A DNA stretch of 64,000 bases from Candidatus Peribacteraceae bacterium (GCA_028703835.1 JAQVMB010000002.1:1-64000), one strand, 5' to 3'; numbered from the stretch's first letter, positions 16,013 to 24,890 are shown. Notes: generated by a model not told the origin, from the letters alone. Numbers and translations are program-made.

Positions 16013-17140
16013 TCAGAGAGAATCAATCGCCGCGCGGATCCCTTCTTCAAATCGCTTGCGCGAGAAAGCCGCCGCCCGCTTGCGACAGGCGTCCGGAGAC
16101 CGTTTCGTCCGTTCGAAGCGGCCGATGGCGTCGGCGAGCGCATGCGGCGTCGGGTCGTCGAAGAACGCGGCCGTCTCCTCCGTGAGCGTTTCCGTCGCGC
16201 CTCCCGCGCGGTACGCGATCACCGGCGTGCCGCAGGCGAGGGATTCCAAGGGGACGAGGCCGAAGTCCTCGTTGCCGGGGAAGAGGGTGGCGCGCGCGCC
16301 GGCGTAGAGGGCGGGGAGGTCCGCGTCCGGCACGAAGCCGAGAAATTCCACCGTCGGGCCCGCGAGAGACTGCAGCCGCTCCAGGTCGGGGCCGGATCCC
16401 GCGATTTTCAGGGGGGTTTTGCGGAGGTTTGCCGCTTCGATTGCGAGTGCGATGCGCTTGTAGGGAACGAGCGTGGAGACGACGAGATAATATTCCCCCC
16501 CATCGTCGGCTCCTTTTCTCTCCGGGGAGGGGAGTTGCGTGAGCCAGACGTCATCAATGGGCGGGAAGAGCACTTCACTTGGGCGGGACCAGTACAGGCT
16601 GATGCGGCGCTGCACGGTCGCGGAGGCGGCCAAGAGTTTGTCCGGGCGGTCGGCCGCTTCCGCGTCCCACGTCCGCAACCGATGGAAGATGCGCGAGAGG
16701 TACCCGCGGCGCAGCCGTCCGAAGGGTCCTTTTCCGGCTTGCTCCAGCACATCGTGCGTGCGGTCCCACAGGTAGCGCGCGGGAGCGTGGACGTAGCAGA
16801 GGTGTTTCGGTTTGCCGTTCGTGATGATGCCGTGTGCGAAAGCGGACGAAGAGGAGATCACCAGATCGAACCCGGAGAAGTCCCAGGCTTCTGCGGCGCG
16901 CGGGAAGAAGGGAAGGTAGAGATGATGGTTATAGCGGCCGGCTTTCAGCGGCCAGCGGTCAGCCAATTTCTGTACGCGGCTCGTTCGTACCCGCTCCTTC
17001 GGGAACCAGTCTCCCATTTTCTTCTCGTCGTACAGGAGCGTGTAGACGGGGGCGTCGGGGAACATCTCCGCGAGCACGCGGAGCACTTTCTCGGCGCCGC
17101 CTTTCATGGTGAGGAGTTCGTGGACGAGGGCGATACGCAT
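16013..17140 (-). CDS. GT4 family glycosyltransferase
   Basis: A 375-residue GT-B enzyme with a Rossmann start (MRIALVHELLTMKGGAEKVL) and the C-terminal donor site: STLVPYKRIALAI, IAGSGPDLERL, FLGFVPDADLPALYAGA, and the E-x7-E element EDFGLVPLESLACGTPVIAY (residues about 300-320). It most resembles mannosyl or rhamnosyl transferases acting in cell-envelope glycan assembly; acceptor unknown. The -10 box TATGCT, seven bases upstream, selects this ATG over two earlier in-frame ones. LPSPERKGAD near residue 205 may come from a repeat insertion. Confidence 0.9.
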   Translation of the reverse strand: MRIALVHELLTMKGGAEKVLRVLAEMFPDAPVYTLLYDEKKMGDWFPKERVRTSRVQKLADRWPLKAGRYNHHLYLPFFPRAAEAWDFSGFDLVISSSSAFAHGIITNGKPKHLCYVHAPARYLWDRTHDVLEQAGKGPFGRLRRGYLSRIFHRLRTWDAEAADRPDKLLAASATVQRRISLYWSRPSEVLFPPIDDVWLTQLPSPERKGADDGGEYYLVVSTLVPYKRIALAIEAANLRKTPLKIAGSGPDLERLQSLAGPTVEFLGFVPDADLPALYAGARATLFPGNEDFGLVPLESLACGTPVIAYRAGGATETLTEETAAFFDDPTPHALADAIGRFERTKRSPDACRKRAAAFSRKRFEEGIRAAIDSL

Positions 17141-17167
17141 ATGCATGAGCATACCGTTTTTTGTGTT

Positions 17168-17229
17168 GGTGCGTCGGCAGTGGCAAATTACCTCCGGTGC
17201 GCACTGCTTCCACGGGAGGGGTTGGGAGG
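17168..17229 (+). repeat. 62-base direct repeat, copy 1
   Basis: Starts GGTGCGTCGGCAGTGGCAAA and ends GGGAGGGGTTGGGAGG; nearly identical to 17297-17358. It runs into a small hairpin TTGGGAGG-TTCT-CCTCCCAA (17222-17241). Confidence 0.75.
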
Positions 17230-17296
17230 TTCTCCTCCCAATCAAAAAACCTTCGCGAGCGCAGCGAGCGCCGCCAGGCGGAGCGAAGCGACGACT

Positions 17297-17358
17297 GGTG
17301 CGTCGGCAGTGGCAAATTACCTCCGGCTCGTACTGCTCCCACGGGAGGGGTTGGGAGG
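17297..17358 (+). repeat. 62-base direct repeat, copy 2
   Basis: Second copy, 129 bases after the first with about six differences. The whole 17141-17480 stretch between the glycosyltransferase and tRNA-Lys carries no gene, only these repeats and a tRNA-linked element. Confidence 0.75.
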
Positions 17359-17392
17359 CCCATCAGTCGCAACAGCCCGCCTTCGCTCTGCC

Positions 17393-17480
17393 GGCCTGCC
17401 AACCGTAGCGCAGCGGGTACGATCAAACACTGCTCGCGCGAGGACAGAGCTATGGTGGGCAACCTTCGCCGCGCGAAGAT
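17393..17480. repeat. tRNA-associated dispersed element
   Basis: Directly 3' of tRNA-Lys. It shares GGCCTGCCA.CCG.AGC at one end and GCTA.GGTGGGCA.CCTTCGC plus a CCTTCG/CGAAG hairpin at the other with 28777-28866, which is directly 3' of tRNA-Gly(GCC). It may serve as the tRNA 3' processing or termination signal. Confidence 0.5.
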
Positions 17481-17556
17481 TGGTGGGTCGGGCGGGATTT
17501 GAACCCGCGACCAATGGCTTAAAAGGCCACTGCTCTACCAACTGAGCTACCGACCC
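17481..17556 (-). tRNA. tRNA-Lys (anticodon TTT), CCA encoded
   Basis: A complete cloverleaf on the minus strand: acceptor GGGTCGG/CCGACCC, D-arm with GCTCAGTTGGTAGAGC, anticodon loop CTTTTAA, T-arm GGTTCAAATCC and an encoded CCA end. Confidence 0.95.
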
Positions 17557-17617
17557 GGAGGGAGAAAGAACAGATTGTTTCCATTGTAGAGGATCGCATC
17601 TTTTTCACCAATGACGG

Positions 17618-17623
17618 TATGAT
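17618..17623 (+). promoter_or_regulatory. -10 box of the tatD gene
   Basis: TATGAT six bases before the GTG start. No clear -35. The arrangement copies those of ruvB and grpE. Confidence 0.45.
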
Positions 17624-17629
17624 GGTTCG

Positions 17630-18394
17630 GTGATCGATACGCATTGCCATCTGGCCGACAAGGCGTTTGCCGGGGATCTGGCTGCCGTTCTCGGCCGTGC
17701 CCGGACGGCGGGAGTCGGCCGGTTCATCTGCATCGCCGATTCGTTCGCGGAAGCGGAGCAATGTATCGCCATTGCGGATCGGGAGGAGAATGTCTTCTGC
17801 GCCGTCGGTGTTCATCCGCACAATGCGAAGGAATGGGTGCCGGGAGATGAGCAGCGGCTGCGTTCCTTGATTTTGCGGTCACGAAACGTGCGGGCCGTCG
17901 GCGAGATCGGTTTGGACTATCATTACGATTTGTCGCCCCGAGAAGACCAGAAACACGTTTTCGAAATGCAGCTGCGCATCGCAAAGGATGTCGGTCTTCC
18001 CGCGGTAGTGCATTGTCGTGACTCCATTACGGAACTCCGGGCGATGATCAGAGAGGTACAGCCGGAGAAGCTGGTGCTTCATTGTTGTACCGAACGGTTC
18101 GAAGATGTGGAGCCGTTGCTTGCGAAGGGATATTTTCTTTCATTCACGGGCATCGCAACATATCCCGATGCGGACGTCGTGCGGGATACGATCCGTCGCT
18201 GTCCCTTGGAGCAACTCATGGTGGAGACGGATGCGCCGTACCTCGCTCCCGTGCCCTACCGGGGCAAGAGGAACGAGCCGGCATTCGTTGAGGAGGTTAT
18301 TCGTCGTGTGGCGGAGGTGAAGGGCATGCCGTTTGCCGAGATGGAGCAGATCACGGCGCGCAATGCCGAACGCTTCTTTGCTCTGGGCGCCTGA
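17630..18394 (+). CDS. tatD: TatD family metal-dependent DNase
   Basis: TatD hydrolases are divalent-metal TIM-barrel nucleases (3'-5' exonuclease, also D-tyrosyl-tRNA proofreading relatives). The 254-residue protein has the full metal set: DTHCHL at the N-terminus, [22 protein letters not shown] and ETDAPYLAP near residue 200. It starts with GTG in a leaderless arrangement. It lies between tRNA-Lys and tRNA-Arg, all three independent units. Confidence 0.93.
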   Translation: MIDTHCHLADKAFAGDLAAVLGRARTAGVGRFICIADSFAEAEQCIAIADREENVFCAVGVHPHNAKEWVPGDEQRLRSLILRSRNVRAVGEIGLDYHYDLSPREDQKHVFEMQLRIAKDVGLPAVVHCRDSITELRAMIREVQPEKLVLHCCTERFEDVEPLLAKGYFLSFTGIATYPDADVVRDTIRRCPLEQLMVETDAPYLAPVPYRGKRNEPAFVEEVIRRVAEVKGMPFAEMEQITARNAERFFALGA

Positions 18395-18422
18395 GCGAGA
18401 GTGTGTAAAATGGCATTGTCAC

Positions 18423-18499
18423 GCGCTTGTAGCTCAATTGGATAGAGCGTCGGCCTCCGAAGCCGAAGGTTGTGGGTTCAAGTCCCGCCAAGCGCACCA
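18423..18499 (+). tRNA. tRNA-Arg (anticodon CCG), CCA encoded
   Basis: Acceptor GCGCTTG/CAAGCGC, D-arm GCTCAATTGGATAGAGC, anticodon loop CTCCGAA, T-arm GGTTCAAGTCC and encoded ACCA. 48 bases upstream of galU. Confidence 0.95.
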
Positions 18500-18547
18500 T
18501 TCGTCGGTCCTCCGGACCTCCTCATGGCAAGCCATTTCCCCCCTACC

Positions 18548-19384
18548 ATGTCTCCCACGGTCACTCAGGCCATTCTCCCCATCGCGGGGCTCGGCACGCG
18601 CTTTCTCCCTTGGACGAAGGCGGTTCCCAAAGAGATGCTTCCCATCGGGACGCGGCCGATCATCGCCCTCATCGTTGACGAGTGTCTCGAAGCCGGGATC
18701 CGCGACATTTGCTTCGTCATCTCGAAGGGGAAAGAAGTGATTCCCCGGTATTTTCGCCGTGACGATGCTCTCGAAAAGGAACTGTCGAAACGGGGGAAGG
18801 GTGACCTCCTCGATGAATTGCGGAAGTACGACGAAGTCCGTTTTCACGTCGTGTATCAGGAGGAGCAGCTGGGGGACGGACATGCCATTCTCCAGGCGGA
18901 AGCATGGGTGGAGAGCGAGGAGGTGGCGATCCTTTTCGGCGACGATCTCTTCGTGGGGGGCGAGAGCGGGCTGCGCCAATTACTGCGCGGGTACGAGGAG
19001 ACGGCCGGAGAAGGGGAGCGGGCTGTCTTGGCAGTCGAGAATGTTCCCCGTGACCGGACCAATCGCTATGGCATCATTGATGTCGCTGGTAACTATGCCG
19101 ATAGCAAGCGTCTTTGGCGCGTGAAGGGCCTAGTCGAGAAACCGGCGCCAGGTCGCGCGCCTTCGACACTCGGCATTGTGGGCAGGTATCTCATTCCTCG
19201 TTCTACATTCCGTATGTTGCGTACCACACATTCAGGAACGAATGATGGTGAGATTCGCCTCATCGATGCTCTGAAAGGGCAGTTGACTTCATTGCCGGTT
19301 TTCGGATACGAATGTGAGGGGAAGCGCTTGGATACGGGGACGCCGGAGGGGTATGTGGATGCAGCAAAGCATATTTGGCCATAA
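18548..19384 (+). CDS. galU: UTP-glucose-1-phosphate uridylyltransferase
   Basis: Makes UDP-glucose from UTP and glucose-1-phosphate. The 278-residue protein has the nucleotidyltransferase signature AILPIAGLGTRFLPWTKAVPKEMLPI at its N-terminus, LGDGHAI, the DD motif in LFGDDLF, RYGI, VEKP and GRYL. The ATG at 18548 gives the family's usual distance to the GLGTR loop; an ATG at 18524 is possible. It stands at the left boundary of the AT-rich polysaccharide region and probably supplies its UDP-sugar precursor, although galU itself is GC-rich like the backbone. Confidence 0.94.
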   Translation: MSPTVTQAILPIAGLGTRFLPWTKAVPKEMLPIGTRPIIALIVDECLEAGIRDICFVISKGKEVIPRYFRRDDALEKELSKRGKGDLLDELRKYDEVRFHVVYQEEQLGDGHAILQAEAWVESEEVAILFGDDLFVGGESGLRQLLRGYEETAGEGERAVLAVENVPRDRTNRYGIIDVAGNYADSKRLWRVKGLVEKPAPGRAPSTLGIVGRYLIPRSTFRMLRTTHSGTNDGEIRLIDALKGQLTSLPVFGYECEGKRLDTGTPEGYVDAAKHIWP

Positions 19385-19477
19385 TCAGAGGAGTATGGTG
19401 GCTCATGACGTGACGCCCAACAATACATGGATCTTTTGTTGCAGGCTTTGGAGGAGCGTTGCCCATTGAGTCAAATT

Positions 19478-21133
19478 TCAGCGATTCAGAGGGGTTGCTT
19501 CAGCTGCATTGTTAGCAGTGTAATTCGCCTCCCCGATGAGTTCCACGGCAGATGGTTCTTGGGTAATTATCATTTGCAGTTTGGCATTTTTTGCACGAAT
19601 GGTTTGTGGATCAATGCTGTCTCCGATGTGATTACCTTTCACAGTATTCAAATATATGTTTTGGGTATTCTCTTGATACGTATTTTTTTCCATAACGTTG
19701 AAATGTGCTTTCGAATACACGTAAATCCCATTTTGATTGGTTGTGATAGCATTCCCAAGAATGATGTTATTCGAAGAACGGACATTCGCTCGGATTCCGT
19801 TTTGATTATCACTGATTTTGTTATTTTGAATGATATTATTGTGCGAGTCATATATTGCAATGCCTGAAACACTATGAGATACCGTATTATTTTCCACAAG
19901 GTTATAGTTTGATTGCCGGTCCAACATGATGCCGTGCAGTTTGTTATCGGTCGATGTGTTGTTGCGTATGATGTTGTAGTTGCATCTTCGAGAGATGATA
20001 ATGCCGTGGTTCCCGTTGTTCTGACTGACATTGTTTTCTATGAGGAGGTTGTTGGAATCGTCATGAGGATCAAGGCCATATTGGATGTTGTTGTGCACTG
20101 TGTTTCCCCGCAGGATCATTCCTGTCGTTCCAAACGTAAATACGCCGAAGTAGTTGTGATGGATGTTGCTATTGATTATGTTTCCTGTCAGTAATTTTAA
20201 ATTGAAGAAGCCATTGGGATTTTTCCAAGAAAGGCCGTATCCAGCATCGTCGTATTGTCCCATCGCAGCGTTCAGAGCATAACTGAATCCCAAATATGCT
20301 ATTTCACTATTGATGACGTCCATCCGTCCGTTTCCTTTGCTGCGTATGTAACTTCTTGCATCATCAATATTTTCGTCGGGCATCTGGGCTGCTTCATCCC
20401 AAGAGGTTATTTTTGTATTGAGTATGAGGATATTGCCGTCGGATGCCATTATCCGTACGAACTCCTTTCTATCGCTTTTCAGTTTTAACCAGGTTGTATC
20501 CTCTCCATCAATAATGAACGTTGCCCCATCGGAGACGGTGATGTCTGCTCGCAGCATCCATTCCTTTTTCCATGCATTTTCCAGAATCTTGGGGTTTGGT
20601 AGGGCTTTGGCGAGCTGGCTGATTGTGGCCACGCTTCCTTTACCGCCAATCATGATGTTGTTGTTCTTTTCGTCGTAGCTGATTGTGGGGAGCGGGAAAG
20701 TCATCAGTAAGTTTTTCTGGAGCGTATGACGCAGTTCTTCGATGGGAAAGAGCACGACTGTACCCTCAGTGAGCGTGGTATCGGCATTGCGTATGTCATT
20801 GAAGGTTGCGAGTGCCTGCGTATCGGCATTATATTGCTTAGCAAGTTCCGCCAAGCTTTCTTTGCCGCTTGCAATATATTGGCCTGCCGTATTCTTCTCC
20901 ATTTTTTCTTCAATGAGAGTTACCGCCTTCTCTGATTCCTGGGAGGAAAGCACGCAGCAGGTGTTTGGCGATATTTCATGTAATGTTATATTCAAAAAAT
21001 AGATAAATACGAGAAGGGGAGGGGTCGTGAAACAAATGAACAGAACAGCAAGGATTGCCTTCCGTTTGATTGTTGGTTTAGCCGTTACGATTTCAGACTG
21101 GAGCGGCGTGGTTGTTAGGGAGGGCGGTTCCAT
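19478..21133 (-). CDS. membrane-anchored AlgG-like polysaccharide C5-epimerase with LysM-like and beta-helix domains
   Basis: 551 residues: a cytoplasmic N-terminus, one membrane helix (about 26-48), a LysM-like module (about 80-125: YIASGKESLAELAKQY...), then a right-handed parallel beta-helix rich in Asn (NN..I..N repeats). Within it YGLDPHDDS (DPHD at about 355) and HGIIISRRC...KLHGIMLDRQS match the catalytic groove of mannuronan C5-epimerases (AlgG), which turn D-mannuronate into L-guluronate in the polymer. NosD-like beta-helix proteins lack this motif. ATG 21133 follows an ATGACA-17-TATACT promoter and diverges from the sugar dehydrogenase gene. Confidence 0.8.
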   Translation of the reverse strand: MEPPSLTTTPLQSEIVTAKPTIKRKAILAVLFICFTTPPLLVFIYFLNITLHEISPNTCCVLSSQESEKAVTLIEEKMEKNTAGQYIASGKESLAELAKQYNADTQALATFNDIRNADTTLTEGTVVLFPIEELRHTLQKNLLMTFPLPTISYDEKNNNIMIGGKGSVATISQLAKALPNPKILENAWKKEWMLRADITVSDGATFIIDGEDTTWLKLKSDRKEFVRIMASDGNILILNTKITSWDEAAQMPDENIDDARSYIRSKGNGRMDVINSEIAYLGFSYALNAAMGQYDDAGYGLSWKNPNGFFNLKLLTGNIINSNIHHNYFGVFTFGTTGMILRGNTVHNNIQYGLDPHDDSNNLLIENNVSQNNGNHGIIISRRCNYNIIRNNTSTDNKLHGIMLDRQSNYNLVENNTVSHSVSGIAIYDSHNNIIQNNKISDNQNGIRANVRSSNNIILGNAITTNQNGIYVYSKAHFNVMEKNTYQENTQNIYLNTVKGNHIGDSIDPQTIRAKNAKLQMIITQEPSAVELIGEANYTANNAAEATPLNR

Positions 21134-21153
21134 ATCGTTGTTTATGTGTATTA

Positions 21154-21182
21154 AGTATAGCATTTTTCTTCGTTTTTGTCAT
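21154..21182 (-). promoter_or_regulatory. promoter of the epimerase gene
   Basis: On the minus strand ATGACA, 17-base spacer, TATACT, then 20 bases to the ATG. Back to back with the promoter at 21219-21248, so the epimerase and the dehydrogenase/synthase genes could be co-regulated. Confidence 0.55.
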
Positions 21183-21218
21183 GTTCTCAGAATGTGTTCG
21201 TTTCATGAATAACGGGCA

Positions 21219-21248
21219 TTGCACAAATCGATAGACTTGTGTTATAAT
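21219..21248 (+). promoter_or_regulatory. promoter of the sugar dehydrogenase/synthase genes
   Basis: TTGCAC, 18-base spacer, TATAAT with an upstream TGTGT, then 13 bases to the ATG. Confidence 0.55.
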
Positions 21249-21261
21249 AGTCGCAACAAAT

Positions 21262-22194
21262 ATGCACAAAATATCAGTCATCGGCAGCGGCGTCGTAGGA
21301 CGTGCCAGCGGCCTCGGATTCCTGAACAAAGGGAACCGCGTCACATTCTTTGACGTAAATCCCAACGTCCTCAAGTCCCTCCACGAGGAAGGATTGGAGG
21401 CTTTCCATCCATCGCAATTGTCCGAACATCCCTCTGATGCATACATGTTCAGCGTGGATACCCCGACCATCGGAGGTCGGTTGCACTTGGAACATCTCCG
21501 GGGTGCCCTTGAAGATTTTGCTCGTACAGCTCTTCGCAATGCCACCAAGTATTGTTTGGTGGTGATACGGAGCACCGTTCCTCCAGGAACGACGGAGGGT
21601 TCGTTTATCCCTCTCTTGGAACATCATTCTGGCAAACGGGCGGGTACGGACTTTGGCGTGTGCATGAATCCAGAATTTTTGCGCGAAAAGACTGCGGAAG
21701 AAGATTTCAAGCATCCGTGGATCATTGTCGTCGGATCGTTGGACGAACGTTCGGCATCCCTGATGCACACGCTCAACAAGCCCTACGATTGTCCCTATGA
21801 GCAAGTCTCCCTGAAAGAAGCTGAAATGGAAAAATATGTGCATAATCTCTTCAATGCATGCAAAATCTCTTTCTTTAACGAGATGCGACTGGTGTGCGAG
21901 GAGATGAAGATCGATGCCGATCGTGTTTTCAGTTTGGTGGCAAAGAGTGCCGAAGGCATGTGGAATCCTTCGTACGGGACACTGGATGCCGGTCCATTTG
22001 ATGGCATGTGTCTCCCGAAGGACACATCGGCATTCTTGTATTGGGCAAGGCATTCGCTTCGCCATCCGTTGCCTCTTCTCCGGGCGGAGATAGAAGTGAA
22101 TGAGATCATGAAAAACCCGTGGACTCGCGGCAAGCGGTTTTGCAGAAAGCTATTGAAAAGAATGCGAATACCGAAGAGGATGAAGGCCGAATGA
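21262..22194 (+). CDS. UDP-glucose/GDP-mannose 6-dehydrogenase family protein lacking the C-terminal domain
   Basis: Enzymes of this family oxidise UDP-glucose or GDP-mannose twice to the uronic acid. The protein has the NAD-binding GSGVVGRASG loop, STVPPGTT, NPEFLREKTAEEDF, and the catalytic Cys in GPFDGMCLPKDT (about residue 252). At 310 residues it ends where the UDPG_MGDP_dh_C domain (about 110 residues, part of the substrate pocket) should start; the last 20 residues are a basic tail. There is no sign of that domain downstream. It may work with a different closure, or be partly inactive. It is the first gene of a unit with the GT2 synthase 54 bases downstream. Confidence 0.88.
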   Translation: MHKISVIGSGVVGRASGLGFLNKGNRVTFFDVNPNVLKSLHEEGLEAFHPSQLSEHPSDAYMFSVDTPTIGGRLHLEHLRGALEDFARTALRNATKYCLVVIRSTVPPGTTEGSFIPLLEHHSGKRAGTDFGVCMNPEFLREKTAEEDFKHPWIIVVGSLDERSASLMHTLNKPYDCPYEQVSLKEAEMEKYVHNLFNACKISFFNEMRLVCEEMKIDADRVFSLVAKSAEGMWNPSYGTLDAGPFDGMCLPKDTSAFLYWARHSLRHPLPLLRAEIEVNEIMKNPWTRGKRFCRKLLKRMRIPKRMKAE

Positions 22195-22248
22195 TGGTCG
22201 TTCGTCGGCAGTGGCCGCAGATCATCATTATTACTCTTGTACGCCCCC

Positions 22249-23550
22249 ATGCGATTCCTCTTTGAGATGGAATTCCTCCGATTGCTGCTCTTTCTGCTCC
22301 CGCTTGGGGTGGTTGGTATGTGGCGTTGGTTTATTTGGTTCTTGAAGAGGATGGTAGGTATGGCCTACCGACCGACACCGGTCACGAGTTTCAAGTCTAC
22401 CGTGTCGGTAATAGCGCCTGTGTACAATGAAAATCCGGATTATCTTCGTATGGCTCTTGAATCGTGGGCGCACAATGGACCGGATGAAATAATTGCCGTC
22501 ATCGATCATACGGATACAAGATGCATTGCCGTTTTCACGGAATTTGCCAAACAGAACACCAGTGCTCGCCTCATCATTTCTCATACCCCGGGTAAGCGCC
22601 CTGCACTCGCTGAAGGTTTCCGGGCATCAACAGGGGAGATCGTCATATTTGCCGATTGCGATACTATTTGGGACGAAAACATTTTGCCGTTTATGATCGC
22701 TCCTTTTGTCGATCCCAAGGTGGGTGGAGTGACAATTGCTCAGCGTGTTTTGAAACCCGATACCGTTGCACGGAAGATATTTAATATGCAATTGACGGAA
22801 CGTTACAACGTCGAACTGCCGTTTCTCGCGGTTGTCGGCAATGCATTCACCTGTTTTTCCGGCAGAACGGCGATATATCGTCGGCAAGCGTTGGAAGAAA
22901 GCATTGATGCAATGACGCAGGAGATGTTCCTCGGAAAGCAATGCATTAGCGGAGATGACAAATGCTTGACCCGTCTTGTGCAGCAGCACGGATGGGAGGC
23001 GCGCTTTCAGCAGGGGCATTTTGTTCGTACTCCAGCCGCCCCCACCGTCGCCACACTCATTAAGCAGCAGATACGGTGGCAGAGAAATACATGGCGCTCT
23101 GACTTGAAGAGCGTTGGCAGCGGTTGGATGTGGCGACGGGAACCCGCTCTTGGCTTCTACATGATCGATCGTTTCATACAACCTTTTACGTTGATGATGG
23201 GACCTGCATATTTCACCGTAACGCTGGTCACGGCACAATTCCAAGCTCTTGGGATTCTTGTATCTTGGTGGATTGCAACCCGGTGCGTGAAGCATTTTCG
23301 CTATTTCTCCGAGCATGTTCAGGATGTGATAATTTTGCCTAACTTCATATTTTTTGAGTACTTTTTTGCATTTCTAAAAATATATGCCTTATTCACGATG
23401 AATACACAGGGATGGATTACGCGGTGGGATGCTTCGCGCTCAAAGAGCGTCGTAGGGGTGGCAACGCGATATGCCAAGTATCTTCCTCTGGGGGGTCTCT
23501 TGCTGCTTTATATAATGTTGTGTGTGGCCGTCTATCTATATTTACCATGA
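22249..23550 (+). CDS. hyaluronan-synthase/Alg8-like processive GT2 glycosyltransferase
   Basis: A 433-residue membrane GT2 enzyme that would polymerise a uronic-acid-containing chain and pass it through its own channel. Two N-terminal hydrophobic stretches, a catalytic domain with VIAPVYNE, VIDH, FADCDT (DxD), SGRTAIYRR, SGDDKCLTRL (the TED/GDD base region) and QQIRWQRNTWRS (the Q-x-x-R-W processivity motif), and four C-terminal helices. The order matches hyaluronan, alginate (Alg8) and cellulose synthases. ATG 22249 chosen over a TTG at 22237. It follows the sugar dehydrogenase gene and faces the C5-epimerase. Confidence 0.88.
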   Translation: MRFLFEMEFLRLLLFLLPLGVVGMWRWFIWFLKRMVGMAYRPTPVTSFKSTVSVIAPVYNENPDYLRMALESWAHNGPDEIIAVIDHTDTRCIAVFTEFAKQNTSARLIISHTPGKRPALAEGFRASTGEIVIFADCDTIWDENILPFMIAPFVDPKVGGVTIAQRVLKPDTVARKIFNMQLTERYNVELPFLAVVGNAFTCFSGRTAIYRRQALEESIDAMTQEMFLGKQCISGDDKCLTRLVQQHGWEARFQQGHFVRTPAAPTVATLIKQQIRWQRNTWRSDLKSVGSGWMWRREPALGFYMIDRFIQPFTLMMGPAYFTVTLVTAQFQALGILVSWWIATRCVKHFRYFSEHVQDVIILPNFIFFEYFFAFLKIYALFTMNTQGWITRWDASRSKSVVGVATRYAKYLPLGGLLLLYIMLCVAVYLYLP

Positions 23551-23595
23551 ATCATCCAGATTATTTGCAACTTGATGGGTGATTAAGGAGTGTGA

Positions 23596-24747
23596 TTATT
23601 TGTTTGCTTTCAACTCTGAAAAAAGAAGGTGATAGTGGCGCGCGATTTCGCTCCACTTCCAATGATCCACGGCATATTGGGCTATCGTTGTTTGAAGATG
23701 TCCTAAAGTGTCGATTTCTGACATGAGTTTCCGTAATACCTTGGTCCAGCTGTCAGCAGATGATCTTTCTGCGTCAGGAATACGGAAAATGTGAGGGAAG
23801 CTCGGATGAACCGCCTCTGCGTTCTCATCGGTTGTCAAGACGGGGGTGCCACAAGCCATGGCTTCCACCATCACAAGAGGAAGGCCTTCTCCATAACTGG
23901 GCAGAATGAGGATATCCGCACATTGGTAGAATGTTGCGAGTCTTTGACGATTGCGTACGGTTTCCACGTGCATCTGGACACCAGTCTCATTCCATTGACG
24001 AGGGTCAAGTGGTCCCGTCCCGGCAAATATCCATTGTATCTCCGATAATTGATGTACGAGCTGATGCAGAAGGGGCAATCCCTTTCTGTGGCTGAATCGT
24101 CCGCAGAAAAGAACTGTAAATTTGTCTTTCAGCTGCAGTTTCCTCCGTAGCGTTCGGCGTTCAGACGCTTCTATTGGATGGAATATCCCGGTATCCGTTC
24201 CATTCGGGATGATGGAAATTTTGTTATCAGATACGGCATTATTGACGATTTGCTTTCGCAGGATTTCCGATACGGTCACGACGTTTTTTGCTTGTCGCAT
24301 CATCCAATGGCCGACAGTTTGCCGGAAGCAATACATGAAGAGGCGTACGATGATGGGGCGATACAAAATTCCCCCCTGGATTGTCAGAATGACAGGTTTG
24401 TTGAGGATGGAAGCAAAAATCATTGCGGCTATGCTGCCTACATACACCATTTCATATACATGGACAGCGTCGCATCGTTTGATGGATTTCCACAATTGGA
24501 TGAGCGAAGAGAGCCGCCACAAAGGGTAATTGAGCCCGAAGATCGCATCACCAATTTCCCACACTTTCACAGCGTGCACCTTGATTTCAGGCAGTGTATG
24601 CAGTGCGTTCTCTGAACTCCCCCCGAATAATTCAATTTGGAGACTGGGGTATTCTTTGGCGAGAACAACACATAAGTGCTGAGATGCGATCGGTATCCCG
24701 CTCAAGTTATACTCCGGCAAGTAGTTCGTCACTACGACGAGGCGCAT
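23596..24747 (-). CDS. GT4 family glycosyltransferase
   Basis: A 383-residue GT-B enzyme: N-terminal NYLPEYNLSGIPIASQHL, central ILTIQGGIL, VSEILRKQIV, then NGTDTGIFHP, FCGRFSHRKGLPLLHQL, FAGTGPLDPRQW and the donor-site segment YGEGLPLVMVEAMACGTPVLTT (about residues 285-305). The acceptor is unknown; from its neighbours it builds an envelope or exported glycan. Its codon use is AT-rich like the rest of the region. ATG 24747 places the Rossmann strand at the N-terminus. Confidence 0.9.
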   Translation of the reverse strand: MRLVVVTNYLPEYNLSGIPIASQHLCVVLAKEYPSLQIELFGGSSENALHTLPEIKVHAVKVWEIGDAIFGLNYPLWRLSSLIQLWKSIKRCDAVHVYEMVYVGSIAAMIFASILNKPVILTIQGGILYRPIIVRLFMYCFRQTVGHWMMRQAKNVVTVSEILRKQIVNNAVSDNKISIIPNGTDTGIFHPIEASERRTLRRKLQLKDKFTVLFCGRFSHRKGLPLLHQLVHQLSEIQWIFAGTGPLDPRQWNETGVQMHVETVRNRQRLATFYQCADILILPSYGEGLPLVMVEAMACGTPVLTTDENAEAVHPSFPHIFRIPDAERSSADSWTKVLRKLMSEIDTLGHLQTTIAQYAVDHWKWSEIARHYHLLFSELKANK

Positions 24748-24846
24748 GTAGATGTGAGTGTGATATGGAATCATCATATCACATTCTGCTCCAATTTGCA
24801 TCATTGGCTGTGTTATGAAAAATGAGAGCTGTAAAGGGCAGAGATA

Positions 24847-24890
24847 GTCTTTCCTTGCTTAACAGCCGGGGCTGTTCGGCAAGGAAAGAC
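24847..24890. repeat. strong 44-base hairpin between two glycosyltransferase genes
   Basis: GTCTTTCCTTGC pairs perfectly with GCAAGGAAAGAC (12 bp); after a two-base mismatch AACAGC pairs with GCTGTT. There is no T-run on either side, so a simple terminator is unlikely. The gap 24748-24965 holds no gene. Confidence 0.7.
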
